Positions 45,710-53,846 of a DNA stretch of 64,000 nucleotides are shown in pieces. The notes below the pieces were generated by a model. That model did not search any database. It was not told where the DNA came from and saw only the letters and a program-made list of their open reading frames with translations. Each line of letters begins with the position of its first letter. Positions within the stretch are counted from its first letter, which is position 1. The position numbers and the translations under genes were made by a program. The stretch comes from Marilutibacter penaei. GTDB taxonomy: Bacteria; Pseudomonadota; Gammaproteobacteria; Xanthomonadales; Xanthomonadaceae. The stretch covers positions 62,001 through 126,000 of the forward strand of contig NZ_JACHTE010000001.1 of NCBI RefSeq assembly GCF_014145395.1. Reading direction: 5' to 3'.

Positions 45710-46066
45710 CTACTGGGGGGTCACTTCCATCCTTACGGTTGAATGCTCCGCGGCATACGCAATGATCTCGTCCGCGGACATTCCCGCGACCACGTCCTTG
45801 ATGCGGCCGATGGACGGAGACTGCAGGTCGGGGTTGCCGGCGACTTCATGGGCGCTGTTGACGCCGATCATGTTGATGGAAAGCATGGCCAGCATGAGCT
45901 GCAATTGCTTTTGCTGCGGCAGCCGTGCGTGCATGGCCTTGTAGGAGGCCTCCGCGGTCGCCGTCGTCGTCGCATCGATGCGCGGCACCGACGGGCTCGA
46001 TCCGGATGACGCACAGCTGGCCAGGAGCACGGCCATGAACACGGCGGCAAGGCTTTTCTTCAGCAT
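45710..46066 (-). CDS. Hypothetical lipoprotein
   Basis: 118 residues. The lipobox is LKKSLAAVFMAVLLASCASSG (Cys about residue 17). The mature part is small and helical (ATAEASYKAMHARLPQQKQLQLMLAMLSINMIGVN), ending DVVAGMSADEIIAYAAEHSTVRMEVTPQ. It recalls small Proteobacterial lipoproteins of the DUF6694 type, but not confidently. ATG 46066 has GGGGG 9-10 nt upstream. Shared leader element C precedes it. Confidence 0.75.
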   Translation of the reverse strand: MLKKSLAAVFMAVLLASCASSGSSPSVPRIDATTTATAEASYKAMHARLPQQKQLQLMLAMLSINMIGVNSAHEVAGNPDLQSPSIGRIKDVVAGMSADEIIAYAAEHSTVRMEVTPQ

Positions 46067-46101
46067 CGACGATGTCCCCCTTTGAAACGTGATCTCGAAC
46101 G

Positions 46102-46133
46102 CACCCCTCCCCGGGGTCGTGTCCGGATTATGC
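46102..46133 (-). promoter_or_regulatory. Shared leader element C
   Basis: 32 bp upstream of the lipoprotein gene; plus strand CACCCC ... CCGGGG ... GGATTATGC. Similar in order and spacing to elements A and B but less exact. It overlaps the stop codon of the small ORF at 46128-46298. The minus strand offers CATAAT as a -10. Confidence 0.4.
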
Positions 46134-46298
46134 ACGAGCGGCGCGGGCTGTCCGCCGCGCCCTCTGGGCATTCGTCAACGCCGCCCGCGGCTTGATCGAC
46201 TGCCGGGTTCCGGCCTTGAGCGTCCGGCGCCCAACCCGCAACTCGTGGACGAGTGCCGGCAGTTTACTCCCGGCAATGGTTCTCCCCTCGAACTTCAT
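46128..46298 (-). CDS. Small Arg-rich protein downstream of hsdR
   Basis: 56 codons: starts MKFEGRTIAGSKLPALVHE and ends RARRTARAARA; very basic (about 13 Arg, 4 Lys). It is not recognised. The case for a real gene is the perfect ribosome site AAGGAGG 5 nt before the ATG, the best in the window, and its position 52 bp after hsdR on the same strand. The basic tail suggests nucleic-acid binding. The remaining gap sequence on either side is unremarkable. Confidence 0.5.
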   Translation of the reverse strand: MKFEGRTIAGSKLPALVHELRVGRRTLKAGTRQSIKPRAALTNAQRARRTARAARA

Positions 46299-46350
46299 CG
46301 GAACCTCCTTGAGGCTTCCCCGCCAAATGCCAATGAAACCAGTCAGCCTG

Positions 46351-48678
46351 CTATCGGAACAGATGCCCCTGGATGTCGACGAAAGCCCGGCGGATCACTT
46401 CCACGCTGCCCAGGACCCGTTTGGCATCGTTCACGCCGCCGTAGCGAATACGCAGGAAGTCCGCGACCTTGTTGCTGGCCAGCTCCCCGATGCCGTTTCG
46501 CTCGTAATTGCCCAGCACGTACTCCAGGAACGACTTCATCTCCCGCTCGTATCCGCCCAGGCCATTGGACAGTGCGCAGCGGACCCGCTGTGAGCGGGCC
46601 AGGGGTGCCAGCGTGAAGCGCACGTAGGCCAGCACGTCGAAAATGTCGCTGTTGGGCGCATCGATCAGGCGACGCATGTCGTCCAGCCGCTCGCTGTCGT
46701 AGCCGCGGTCCGTCAGCTGCTGGATGAAGGCCTCCCGCCGGTCGGGATCGCTCCAGATCGCCCGCAGCTCGTCCTCGTGGGTCAACAGCGCATCGAGGTC
46801 GCCAAACAGCTGTTCCATGAACTCTTGGGCGCTGATCTGGCGACCGTCATGCCAGTAGGTCGTGGCGGACACGTAGCGGATGCTGCGCTCCTTGCCGTCG
46901 GCCAGCTTCACCACGACACGCTCGGGCGGTGGCGGCTCATCAACGTGCGGCGGGCCGTCAGGCGGGTCAAAGGGCCCGTCGTGGTCCCGATCCTTGCGCG
47001 ATGGCCGTGTGTCCTCTGGCGGCAGTGGCTCGCCGTCCCATTCGGGGTCGTTGAAGTGCTCGTAGGCCTTCACGAAGTCGTAGATCGTGAAGTAATCCTT
47101 GCCGTCGAAGGTGCGGGTTCCGCGACCGATGATCTGCTTGAACTCGATCATCGACCTGATCGGCCGCAGCAGCACGATGTTGCGGATGTTCAGCGCATCG
47201 ACGCCGGTGGACAGCTTCTGCGAGGTCGTCAAGATGGTCGGCAACGTCTTCTCGTTGTCCTGGAACTCGCGCAGGTGGCGCTCGCCCAGCTCGCCGTCGT
47301 CGGCGGTCACGCGTTTGCAGTAGTGCGGGTCCGGGTTGTCCTTGATCTGGTTGATGAAGTCGCGCACGCGCGCGGCGTGATCCTGGGTCGCACAGAACAC
47401 CAGGGTCTTCTGGCGCTGGTCGATCTGGTCCATGAACTCCTGCACCCGGCTCTGCTCGCGCTGGTCGATGATCAGCCGGGTATTGAAGTCCGCCTCCGTG
47501 TACGTCCTGTCCCGGTCGATCTCGCCGGCCAGCACCACGTCGCCATCCGTGAATGTGTACTCGTCCAGCGTCGAAGCCATCTGCCTGACCTTGAACGGGG
47601 TCAGGAAGCCGTCGCCGATGCCCTCTTTCAAGGCATAGGTATAGACCGGCTCGCCGAAGTAGGCGTAGGTATCGGCATTGACGTCGCGCTTGGGCGTGGC
47701 GGTCAGGCCCAGCTGTACGGCAGGCTTGAAGTACTCGAGGATCCCTCGCCAGGTGCTCTCGTCGCGCGCGCCGCCACGGTGGCATTCATCGATCACGATG
47801 AAGTCGAAGAAGTCCGGCTCGTAGCCCTCGAAGGTGAACTGCGGCTCGTCCGGAGCGCCGCCACCGGTCATGAAGGTCTGGAAGATGGTGAAGAAGACGC
47901 TGGCATTGCGGGGAATGCCGCCACGCTTCCGGATTTCCTCCGGCCGGATGCGGCACAGCGCATCCGACGGGAAGGCGCTGAAGGCATTGAAGGCCTGGTC
48001 GGCCAGGATGTTGCGGTCGGCGAGGAAGAGGATGCGTGGCCGGCGGACCGGGTCACGGCTCAGGTTCCACTTCGAATGGAACAGCTTCCAGACGATCTGG
48101 AAGGCAATCGAGGTCTTGCCGGTGCCGGTGGCCAAGGTCAGCAGGACGCGATTCCGGTCCTTTGCGATGGCCTCCAGCACGGCGGTGATGGCGTTGTGCT
48201 GGTAATAGCGCGGCTGCCACCTGCCGCCGCCGGTTTCGAAGGGCACCGTACCAAAGCGCTCTCGCCAGTCGTTGCCGTCCGGAAAGCAACGCAACCACAA
48301 TTGCTCCGGCGTCGGGAACGGCAAGGCAATGTCGCCTTCCGCGCCGGTGTGCATGTCGATGCCGTACCAGCCGATACCGTTGGTCGCATAGGCGAAACGT
48401 GCCTTGAGGCGGTCCGCGTAGTCCTTGGCCTGGCCGACCCCGGTCGTATGGCCCAGACCGGCCTTCTTGGCCTCGATCACCGCCAGCTTGCGGCCGCGGT
48501 AACTCAGCACGTAATCCGCCGACAGCCCGGTGCCACGCTGTCCACCTGCCAGGATGCGGCCGGGGCAGATCAGCTCCCGGTGTACCTGCGCGCCGTCCGC
48601 CACGCCCCAGCCCGCGTCGCGCAGCACCGGGTCGATACGGTTGGCACGGGTGTCGGCCTCGGTCTCGATCATGTTCAT
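46351..48678 (-). CDS. hsdR: Type I restriction enzyme, R subunit (EcoEI-like)
   Basis: 775 residues; motor-nuclease of a type I RM complex, which translocates DNA and cuts unmethylated sites. The N-terminal nuclease is of the PD-(D/E)xK type (GLSADYVLSYRGRKLAVIEAKKAG). The SF2 helicase has LLTLATGTGKTS (near residue 184), DECHRGG (near 296), GLTATPKRD and QIIGRGTRTF (near 517); the C-terminal EcoEI_R_C-like part is rich in charged helices (VADFLRIRYGGVNDAKRVLG). ATG 48678 or 48672 (MIETEADTR) are both plausible. Last large gene of the hsd operon; a 132 bp gap from the DUF3800 gene suggests its own promoter or leader. Confidence 0.94.
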   Translation of the reverse strand: MNMIETEADTRANRIDPVLRDAGWGVADGAQVHRELICPGRILAGGQRGTGLSADYVLSYRGRKLAVIEAKKAGLGHTTGVGQAKDYADRLKARFAYATNGIGWYGIDMHTGAEGDIALPFPTPEQLWLRCFPDGNDWRERFGTVPFETGGGRWQPRYYQHNAITAVLEAIAKDRNRVLLTLATGTGKTSIAFQIVWKLFHSKWNLSRDPVRRPRILFLADRNILADQAFNAFSAFPSDALCRIRPEEIRKRGGIPRNASVFFTIFQTFMTGGGAPDEPQFTFEGYEPDFFDFIVIDECHRGGARDESTWRGILEYFKPAVQLGLTATPKRDVNADTYAYFGEPVYTYALKEGIGDGFLTPFKVRQMASTLDEYTFTDGDVVLAGEIDRDRTYTEADFNTRLIIDQREQSRVQEFMDQIDQRQKTLVFCATQDHAARVRDFINQIKDNPDPHYCKRVTADDGELGERHLREFQDNEKTLPTILTTSQKLSTGVDALNIRNIVLLRPIRSMIEFKQIIGRGTRTFDGKDYFTIYDFVKAYEHFNDPEWDGEPLPPEDTRPSRKDRDHDGPFDPPDGPPHVDEPPPPERVVVKLADGKERSIRYVSATTYWHDGRQISAQEFMEQLFGDLDALLTHEDELRAIWSDPDRREAFIQQLTDRGYDSERLDDMRRLIDAPNSDIFDVLAYVRFTLAPLARSQRVRCALSNGLGGYEREMKSFLEYVLGNYERNGIGELASNKVADFLRIRYGGVNDAKRVLGSVEVIRRAFVDIQGHLFR

Positions 48679-48810
48679 GAATGTACCCGCCCCTGCAGCT
48701 GCCAGCCATCGGATGCCCGGCCTGACTTTCTTGCAAATTGTGTCAACCAGACCCCATACTCGCCGCAAGTGGGTTGGGGGTTCCCGGCCGGCGTCATGGC
48801 CTCGGTGCGA

Positions 48811-49695
48811 TCACCGGGGCCTTTCGCTTTCTGGGGCCGGGTGAATCTTCAACCCCCATCCATCAAACCCGGTTCCGACCTGTTTGCGGCCGCCACTGCA
48901 GAAGAACTTGCGCGTCAGCACCTCGAAAGCGCGATTGACCTGCCCCGGCCTGGTCACCGACAGCCCGATTGGGCGGGCCACCAGATCGGCAAACTGCAGG
49001 CCCGTCGAGTTGGTCTTCTTGTCGGCGAACACCACCTCGAAGGGCAAGGGACTGCCGAACCGGTTCTCGCCCGCGCATATGCGACGGAACTCGAGTTCGA
49101 GCTCGGCGTCTTCCTTCCTGCCCCTGCATTCAACCACCACGTGCGTCGGCAGGTCATCCTGACCCTTCTCTTGCATCAACTCGTACAGGGTCTCTAGGCA
49201 GAATCCGAGGGCGAGGTGGTACGGGTTTTCACTGCGCTCACGCAGCCGCATCTTGTCAATGACCGAGGCAATCAGAATGAAGTTGTTGGCTTCGATGATG
49301 CCCGTCAGTTCATCAAGGAATGCCTCTTTGTGCGGACGACTGGAGAAGCGGAAGCTGCCACGTTCCTTGCGGATGTCGGTTTCGTGCAACACGACCACGT
49401 CATGTCCGAAGTGCTTGAACTTGAAGCTTTCCAGAGCCGGCACCACGCGTGTGGCGTAGTGGTTCTTGTGGAAAACGCAGAACGCCAGCACAAACACCGG
49501 GTACTGCGGATCGATGCTTTCCAGACTGTGGTCGCCGCTTTCGTCCACGTAGACCACATGCTGGCTGTACTGCTTGCCCGGCACCATCGGCGCCGCCTCG
49601 CCCACATGCTGGGGCACATGATCCCCGAACAGCGGGATCTGCCCCGCTGCATCGGGTGAATACGCGTCGTCAGTCGGCGATTTCGACTTGGCCAT
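48811..49695 (-). CDS. DUF3800 domain protein inside the hsd operon
   Basis: 294 residues. The DUF3800 signature is present: VVYVDESGDHSLES (Asp-Glu-Ser near the N-terminus), VFVLAFCVF, VLHETDIRKERGSF, and the C-terminal EVVFADKKTNSTGLQFADLVARPIG. The fold is predicted RNase H-like with acidic residues D..E..E..D, so a nuclease role is possible but unproven. DUF3800 genes are often found in defence and mobile regions. It lies between hsdS and hsdR on the same strand, right after a truncated copy of the hsdR start (49710-49775), so it was probably added to an older operon. Confidence 0.88.
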   Translation of the reverse strand: MAKSKSPTDDAYSPDAAGQIPLFGDHVPQHVGEAAPMVPGKQYSQHVVYVDESGDHSLESIDPQYPVFVLAFCVFHKNHYATRVVPALESFKFKHFGHDVVVLHETDIRKERGSFRFSSRPHKEAFLDELTGIIEANNFILIASVIDKMRLRERSENPYHLALGFCLETLYELMQEKGQDDLPTHVVVECRGRKEDAELELEFRRICAGENRFGSPLPFEVVFADKKTNSTGLQFADLVARPIGLSVTRPGQVNRAFEVLTRKFFCSGGRKQVGTGFDGWGLKIHPAPESERPR

Positions 49696-49709
49696 CCGTG
49701 ATGCAACTC

Positions 49710-49775
49710 CTACGAAGGTACGCGTAGCACCGGACCAATGCGGTAGGTGCGGGTGTCGGCTTCCGTTTCGGACAT
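49710..49775 (-). pseudogene. Truncated copy of the hsdR 5' end
   Basis: 21 codons and a TAG stop, starting 13 bp after the hsdS stop. It reads MSETEADTR..RIGPVLR, against MIETEADTR..RIDPVLR at the start of the intact hsdR (48672): 14 of 18 residues are the same and the codons align without gaps; then similarity stops. It marks where hsdR began before the DUF3800 segment came in. The synonymous differences show the two copies are not a recent exact duplication. Confidence 0.75.
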
Positions 49776-49788
49776 GCCGGCAACCGTA

Positions 49789-50922
49789 TCAGCTCAGTTG
49801 GCCGGAGAAGGCGGCGCGCAGTAGAGATCGGCGGAGGGCGTCAATGTCGGCGAGCTTGTCAACGCAAAGAGATTCGAGGCGTTGAGTCTCGTCGCGGATT
49901 GCTCTCAAACGGTCGACAATCCTTGCTTGCTCATTCCTATCCGGATATGAAATGAGCAACTGCGAAAGCGTCCTTTGATTCAGGCTCTTGATGTTTGTGC
50001 CGATTCCGCCCTCCACCATCTTCCTGCGGACAGCGCTCGATTTGACGAAGTGTCCGAGATAATCAGGCAAGAGCTCTTCGTTGTGAAGTCGAGCCCGGAT
50101 AGTGAATCCTGAATGCGCCGTATCCTGACTCATTCCTTCAACTACGAGAGAGCGGCCGACTAGTTGGGGGTTCCCATTTGAACGAACAAATACGATGTCG
50201 CCTCTGCGCAAGGACTCGCCCGCATCGGGCTTGCCGTCGATAGTTACTTGATCAAGCCCCGTATCCGGCGCGTGGAAGTAGTTCTTGAAATCCTTCACAC
50301 CAAGCACGCGAACCTGCTTGCCATTGCTTGCCTTCGTGAAGTTGATTCCGTTACGGAGTTCCGCAAGATCGCCGAGTGACTTTGTGCGCCATGTCTTCTC
50401 ACGACCAGAGAGCGCGATGTCAACGTGCCTGGCAAAGACTGTCTTCGCATCTGCAAGATTGGCTTCGGCATTGGTGCGGGCGCGGTCGAGGGCGGCGAAG
50501 GCCTGATCCAGCTTCGCGACGATGCGCTTCTGTTCATCCAGCGGCGGAAGCGAAATCCTCAGTTCGTAAACGTCATTCCTGTTGATGCCCGGTTTCACTC
50601 CTTTCGCCAAGGACGGCAGATCGAGCAGACGAAGCAAATGCTCCAGGAAAACGAAATCGATCCTTTCTGCATCATGCTCCGTGTAGTACGTGACGTCCAA
50701 AGGCCAGAGCGGGCCCACTGCTCTGGTCACTTCGCCCGCCGACCCCTTTCTGCCGACCACCAAAGTGGGACCGGAAGTCAGTGACACTTCTGCGTAGTCC
50801 TTGACTCCATTGGCGCCGTAAACAGGCACCGAGCCATCCGCTCCGCGCATCGCGCCATCGAGCGCTTTTCCATAGTGCAGGGTCAGTACGTCCCCGAGTG
50901 GAATCTGCTCCCACTCGCTCAC
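49789..50922 (-). CDS. hsdS: Type I restriction enzyme, specificity subunit
   Basis: 377 residues. Sets the DNA target for HsdM and HsdR. Two target-recognition domains (about 1-125 and 175-325) alternate with conserved helices: LPPLDEQKRIVAKLDQAFAALDRARTNAEANL in the middle and NEQARIVDRLRAIRDETQRLESLCVDKL near the end, closing LRRSLLRAAFSGQLS. Base composition is clearly lower in GC than its neighbours, as is usual for swapped specificity genes. The start overlaps the hsdM stop by 4 bp. Target sequence cannot be read from it. Confidence 0.94.
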   Translation of the reverse strand: MSEWEQIPLGDVLTLHYGKALDGAMRGADGSVPVYGANGVKDYAEVSLTSGPTLVVGRKGSAGEVTRAVGPLWPLDVTYYTEHDAERIDFVFLEHLLRLLDLPSLAKGVKPGINRNDVYELRISLPPLDEQKRIVAKLDQAFAALDRARTNAEANLADAKTVFARHVDIALSGREKTWRTKSLGDLAELRNGINFTKASNGKQVRVLGVKDFKNYFHAPDTGLDQVTIDGKPDAGESLRRGDIVFVRSNGNPQLVGRSLVVEGMSQDTAHSGFTIRARLHNEELLPDYLGHFVKSSAVRRKMVEGGIGTNIKSLNQRTLSQLLISYPDRNEQARIVDRLRAIRDETQRLESLCVDKLADIDALRRSLLRAAFSGQLS

Positions 50923-52661
50923 AACATCCCCCTCACCTGCTTCAGCAGCTGCGCTGTCTCCGCATCCCGCGCCAGCATGTCGTCGATGATCTGCCGTGGC
51001 GTTCGCTGCGGCGCTGCTTCCGGGGCGTGCGGGTTCTTCACCGAGAGGTCGCAGGTGGCCGCATCCACGTCGGCGACGTCGACAGTCCAGCTCTTCTCGC
51101 CGCCGGCCCTCCTCTTCTGCAAGGCGACGAACTCGGTCAGGTCGGCATCGTTGAGGGGATTGGTCTTGCCCAGCGATCGGCCGGGGTCGAGCTGGTAGTA
51201 CCAGACGTTGCGCGTCGGGGTGCCCTTGTCGAAGAACAGCACCACGGTCTTCACGCCGGCACCCTGGAAGGTGCCGGACGGGCAGTCCAGCACGGTGTGC
51301 AGGTTGCAGTTGGCCAGCAGTTCGCGGCGCAGCTCGACGCTGGCGTTGTCGGTATTGCTGAGGAAAGTGTTCTTGATCACCACCGCGCCGCGACCGCCGG
51401 CCTTGAGCTTGCGGATGAAGTGCTGCAGGAACAGGTAGGCCGTCTCCGAACTGCGGATCGGGAAGTTGTGCTGTACCTCCTGCCGCTCGCCACCGCCGAA
51501 CGGTGGATTGGCCAGCACGATGTCATGGCGGTCGCTCTGCCGGATGTCCATGACGTTCTCGGACAGCGTGTTGGCATGGCGGATGTTGGGCGCATCGATC
51601 CCATGCAGGATCATGTTCATCACACCCAGCACGTAGGCCAGCGACTTCTTCTCCTGCCCGTAAAAGGTCCTGCGCTGGAGGGTGTCCCAGTCCTTCGCGG
51701 ACAGATCGTCGCGGCGCAGGTGCTCCCAGGCTTCGCACAGGAAGCCGGCGCTCCCGCAGGCGCCGTCATAGATCGTCTCGCCAATCTGGGGCTGGATCAC
51801 CTGGATCATCGCGCGGATCAGCGGGCGCGGGGTGTAGTACTCACCGCCGTTGCGCCCGGCATTGCCCATGCGCTTGATGCGGGTTTCGTACAGGTCGGAC
51901 AGTTCGTGCTTGGCCTCGGAGCTGCCGAAGCTTAGCGTGTCGACGATCTGCAGCACGTCGCGCAGGGTGTAACCGGAGCGGAAGCGATTGGCGACCTCGG
52001 AGAAGATCTCGCCGATCTTGTACTGCAGGCTGTCGGCATCGACGCTGCTGTCTTTGAACGACTTAAGGTGCGGGACCAGCTTGCCGTTGACGAACTCGAT
52101 CAGGTCGCTGCCGGTGCGGGCATTGGGGTCGGGATTGCCGTCTGCCACCTTCGGCGCCGCCCAGTCCTGCCAGCGGTAAGGTTTGGTCAGGATGGCATCG
52201 TAGGTCTTGCCCTCGAGCGCGGCTTCATCAGCCCACTCATGCTCCATGTCATCCAGGTACTTCAGGAACAGCAGCCACGAGGTCTGCTCGGCGTAGTCCA
52301 GCTCGGACGCCAGGCCCTCGTCGTTGCGCATGGCCTTGTCGATGGCGTTGAAGGCCTGGCTGTAGGGGTTGCTGTAGGGGTTGCCGTCGCCGTTGCGAGC
52401 CCTGGCAGGCTTGGTTGCCTCACCACGGGCCGGCCGTGCCACGTCAGCGGCAGCCGCTTGATCCGAGGGGTCGACGAGGGCCACCGAGCCGCCACGTCCG
52501 CGTCCCGGTAGGATCCGGCCCGCCTCGACCAGGTGATCCTTGACCCGCTGGTAGGTGCTCTCCTCCCAGCCCAGTACGTCGCGGAGCCGTTGGTTGCCGG
52601 CCTTTCCTTCCAGTGAAACGAGGGCTTCGACGAAGCGTTCAGCTTGTGATTCAAGAGACAT
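50919..52661 (-). CDS. hsdM: Type I restriction enzyme, N6-adenine methylase subunit
   Basis: 580 residues. Methylates adenine in the HsdS target. An N-terminal winged-helix-like extension (residues 1-65, LRDVLGWEESTYQRVKDHLVEAGRI) precedes the usual HsdM helical domain. SAM motif I is IYDGACGSAGFLCEAWEHL (near residue 300); catalytic motif IV is DIVLANPPFGGGE (near 384). A low-complexity linker carries NPYS twice (12 bp tandem repeat at 52359). First gene of the operon hsdM-hsdS-DUF3800-hsdR, all minus strand. ATG 52661 is the only sensible start. Confidence 0.95.
   Translation of the reverse strand: MSLESQAERFVEALVSLEGKAGNQRLRDVLGWEESTYQRVKDHLVEAGRILPGRGRGGSVALVDPSDQAAAADVARPARGEATKPARARNGDGNPYSNPYSQAFNAIDKAMRNDEGLASELDYAEQTSWLLFLKYLDDMEHEWADEAALEGKTYDAILTKPYRWQDWAAPKVADGNPDPNARTGSDLIEFVNGKLVPHLKSFKDSSVDADSLQYKIGEIFSEVANRFRSGYTLRDVLQIVDTLSFGSSEAKHELSDLYETRIKRMGNAGRNGGEYYTPRPLIRAMIQVIQPQIGETIYDGACGSAGFLCEAWEHLRRDDLSAKDWDTLQRRTFYGQEKKSLAYVLGVMNMILHGIDAPNIRHANTLSENVMDIRQSDRHDIVLANPPFGGGERQEVQHNFPIRSSETAYLFLQHFIRKLKAGGRGAVVIKNTFLSNTDNASVELRRELLANCNLHTVLDCPSGTFQGAGVKTVVLFFDKGTPTRNVWYYQLDPGRSLGKTNPLNDADLTEFVALQKRRAGGEKSWTVDVADVDAATCDLSVKNPHAPEAAPQRTPRQIIDDMLARDAETAQLLKQVRGML
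52359..52382 (-). repeat. 12 bp tandem repeat in hsdM
   Basis: GCTGTAGGGGTT twice in a row (plus-strand reading), encoding NPYS-NPYS in the linker between the N-terminal extension and the methylase core. The unit is a multiple of 3, so copy change keeps the frame. Confidence 0.85.
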
Positions 52662-53210
52662 GAGATCCGGTGCGTTGCTCTTCTGCTTCCCCAGTCCAGA
52701 TGATCGCCCATCGCGGCGGGATCGCCTACTTCGGCAGGCTCAGACGCAGTTGCCTCCGGGGCCGGCGGGGCGCTCGCGAGGGCCGCGGGAGCCGTTCGGT
52801 CGGACGATGAGGCGTCCACGCACTCCCCGCCACGGCCCTCGCGATAGCGGTGCACCCTGCCTGCGAGGACCGCGCCGGTATTCACGCGCACGGTCCCAGC
52901 TCCGGCGGAGGGCGCCGCAACCCCGGCCGAGGGCCCCGCGGGCCTACTGACGGGCCCGGCCGGCCCGCTGGCATACCCCCGCTGCCGTCCGAGCGCACCA
53001 ATCTGGTGCATGACACCCCCGCCGGGTGCCCTCGCACGGGCCGCCGCGGCCCTTTCGACCCCTGCCGGGGGAACTGCGCGCACCCCTCCCGGTGACCGCG
53101 CGGGCGTTCGCCGGCGTACGGGACCCCGCGCGCCATCTGTGCTTTCATCCGCGGGCCGGCCACGACGGCCGGCAAGGAAGCACGTTCATTCAAATGGAGA
53201 CACGGAAGAC
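52662..53210. other. Gap upstream of hsdM, no confident gene
   Basis: 549 bp. The minus strand has an open frame from about 53011 (MHQIGALGRQRGYASG...) of Pro/Ala/Gly-rich low-complexity sequence that runs on into hsdM out of frame; it may be a gene remnant or chance. The hsdM promoter must lie here. No repeat or RNA was recognised. Confidence 0.5.
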
Positions 53211-53708
53211 ATGGCACAGAACATTGCAAGCACGCACATGACCACCGAGCAGTGGAGCGCGGTGGATGAGGCGATCACCCAGCTCAACACGGCCCTGGAG
53301 CCGATCCTGGTCGCGCTGGCCACGGACCAGCGCAAGAGGCTGGTGAAGATGGGCGACGGATCCGAGGCCTTCGTCCGCAAGTCGCTGGACGTATTCGCGG
53401 AGAACCTCGACCTGCTGCCGCGCAACTTCGACCTGGAGGAAATGCGCCGCGACGTCGCCTCGCACGACGCCCTGCACACGCGGGCGGTGCGGCTGACCCA
53501 GACGATGGAGAAGATCCACCACACCGACACCGCGCTGGGCAGCGACGCGATGATGGCGGCCCTGCGCGGCTATCAGTTCCTGAAGTCAGCGCGGGGCGAG
53601 GGCGTGGATGCCCTGCGCCAGCTGCTGGGCGAACGCTTCGAAGGCAACGGCACGCGGCCGGACGCGCCGCCGTCGCCACCCCAGAAGCCTTCCCCGGTCG
53701 AGAACTGA
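53211..53708 (+). CDS. Hypothetical helical protein
   Basis: 165 residues, not recognised. Almost wholly helical and charged: TTEQWSAVDEAITQLNTALEPILVALATDQRKRLVKMGDGSEAFVRKSLDVFAENLDLLPRNFD.. Then HTRAVRLTQTMEKIHHTDTALGSDAMMAALRGYQFLKS, and a Pro-rich tail. No signal or membrane segment. The pattern (DQRKRLVKMGDGSEAFVRKSLD) looks like a small four-helix family found in various bacteria. ATG 53211 has GGAAG upstream. Its own terminator follows, so it is a single-gene transcript. Confidence 0.78.
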   Translation: MAQNIASTHMTTEQWSAVDEAITQLNTALEPILVALATDQRKRLVKMGDGSEAFVRKSLDVFAENLDLLPRNFDLEEMRRDVASHDALHTRAVRLTQTMEKIHHTDTALGSDAMMAALRGYQFLKSARGEGVDALRQLLGERFEGNGTRPDAPPSPPQKPSPVEN

Positions 53709-53729
53709 AACCGGCCTCGCGCTGAAGCA

Positions 53730-53756
53730 AGCCCCGCGGCAACGCGGGGCTTTTTG
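53730..53756 (+). terminator. Rho-independent terminator
   Basis: Stem AAGCCCCGCG / CGCGGGGCTT with a 3 nt loop, then TTT. 22 bp after the stop of the hypothetical gene. Confidence 0.85.
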
Positions 53757-53792
53757 GTCCGCCTCCCGACCACCCCGCCCCGGGCCGGGGGC

Positions 53793-53846
53793 CTTCGCGG
53801 CGAAATCAAGGAGGAGGCCGAAGGCCGGGGGACATTCGCCGCGAAG
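53793..53846. repeat. 12 bp perfect inverted repeat
   Basis: CTTCGCGGCGAA (53793-53804) and TTCGCCGCGAAG (53835-53846), 30 nt apart, in the 274 bp between the terminator and the MFS gene. A smaller GGCC dyad lies inside the loop. The rest of the gap holds a -10-like TACACT (53999) for the next gene and nothing else seen. Confidence 0.5.

Noticed and set aside
48741-48746. TTGACA (minus strand) in the DUF3800-hsdR gap as a -35 for hsdR
   Set aside because: No -10-like hexamer lies 16-18 nt downstream (the sequence there is GC-rich), so not annotated as a promoter.
53010-53210. N-terminal extension of the hypothetical gene at 53211
   Set aside because: The extension is Pro/Arg/Ala-rich noise; ATG 53211 has a ribosome site and begins the helical, conserved-looking part.
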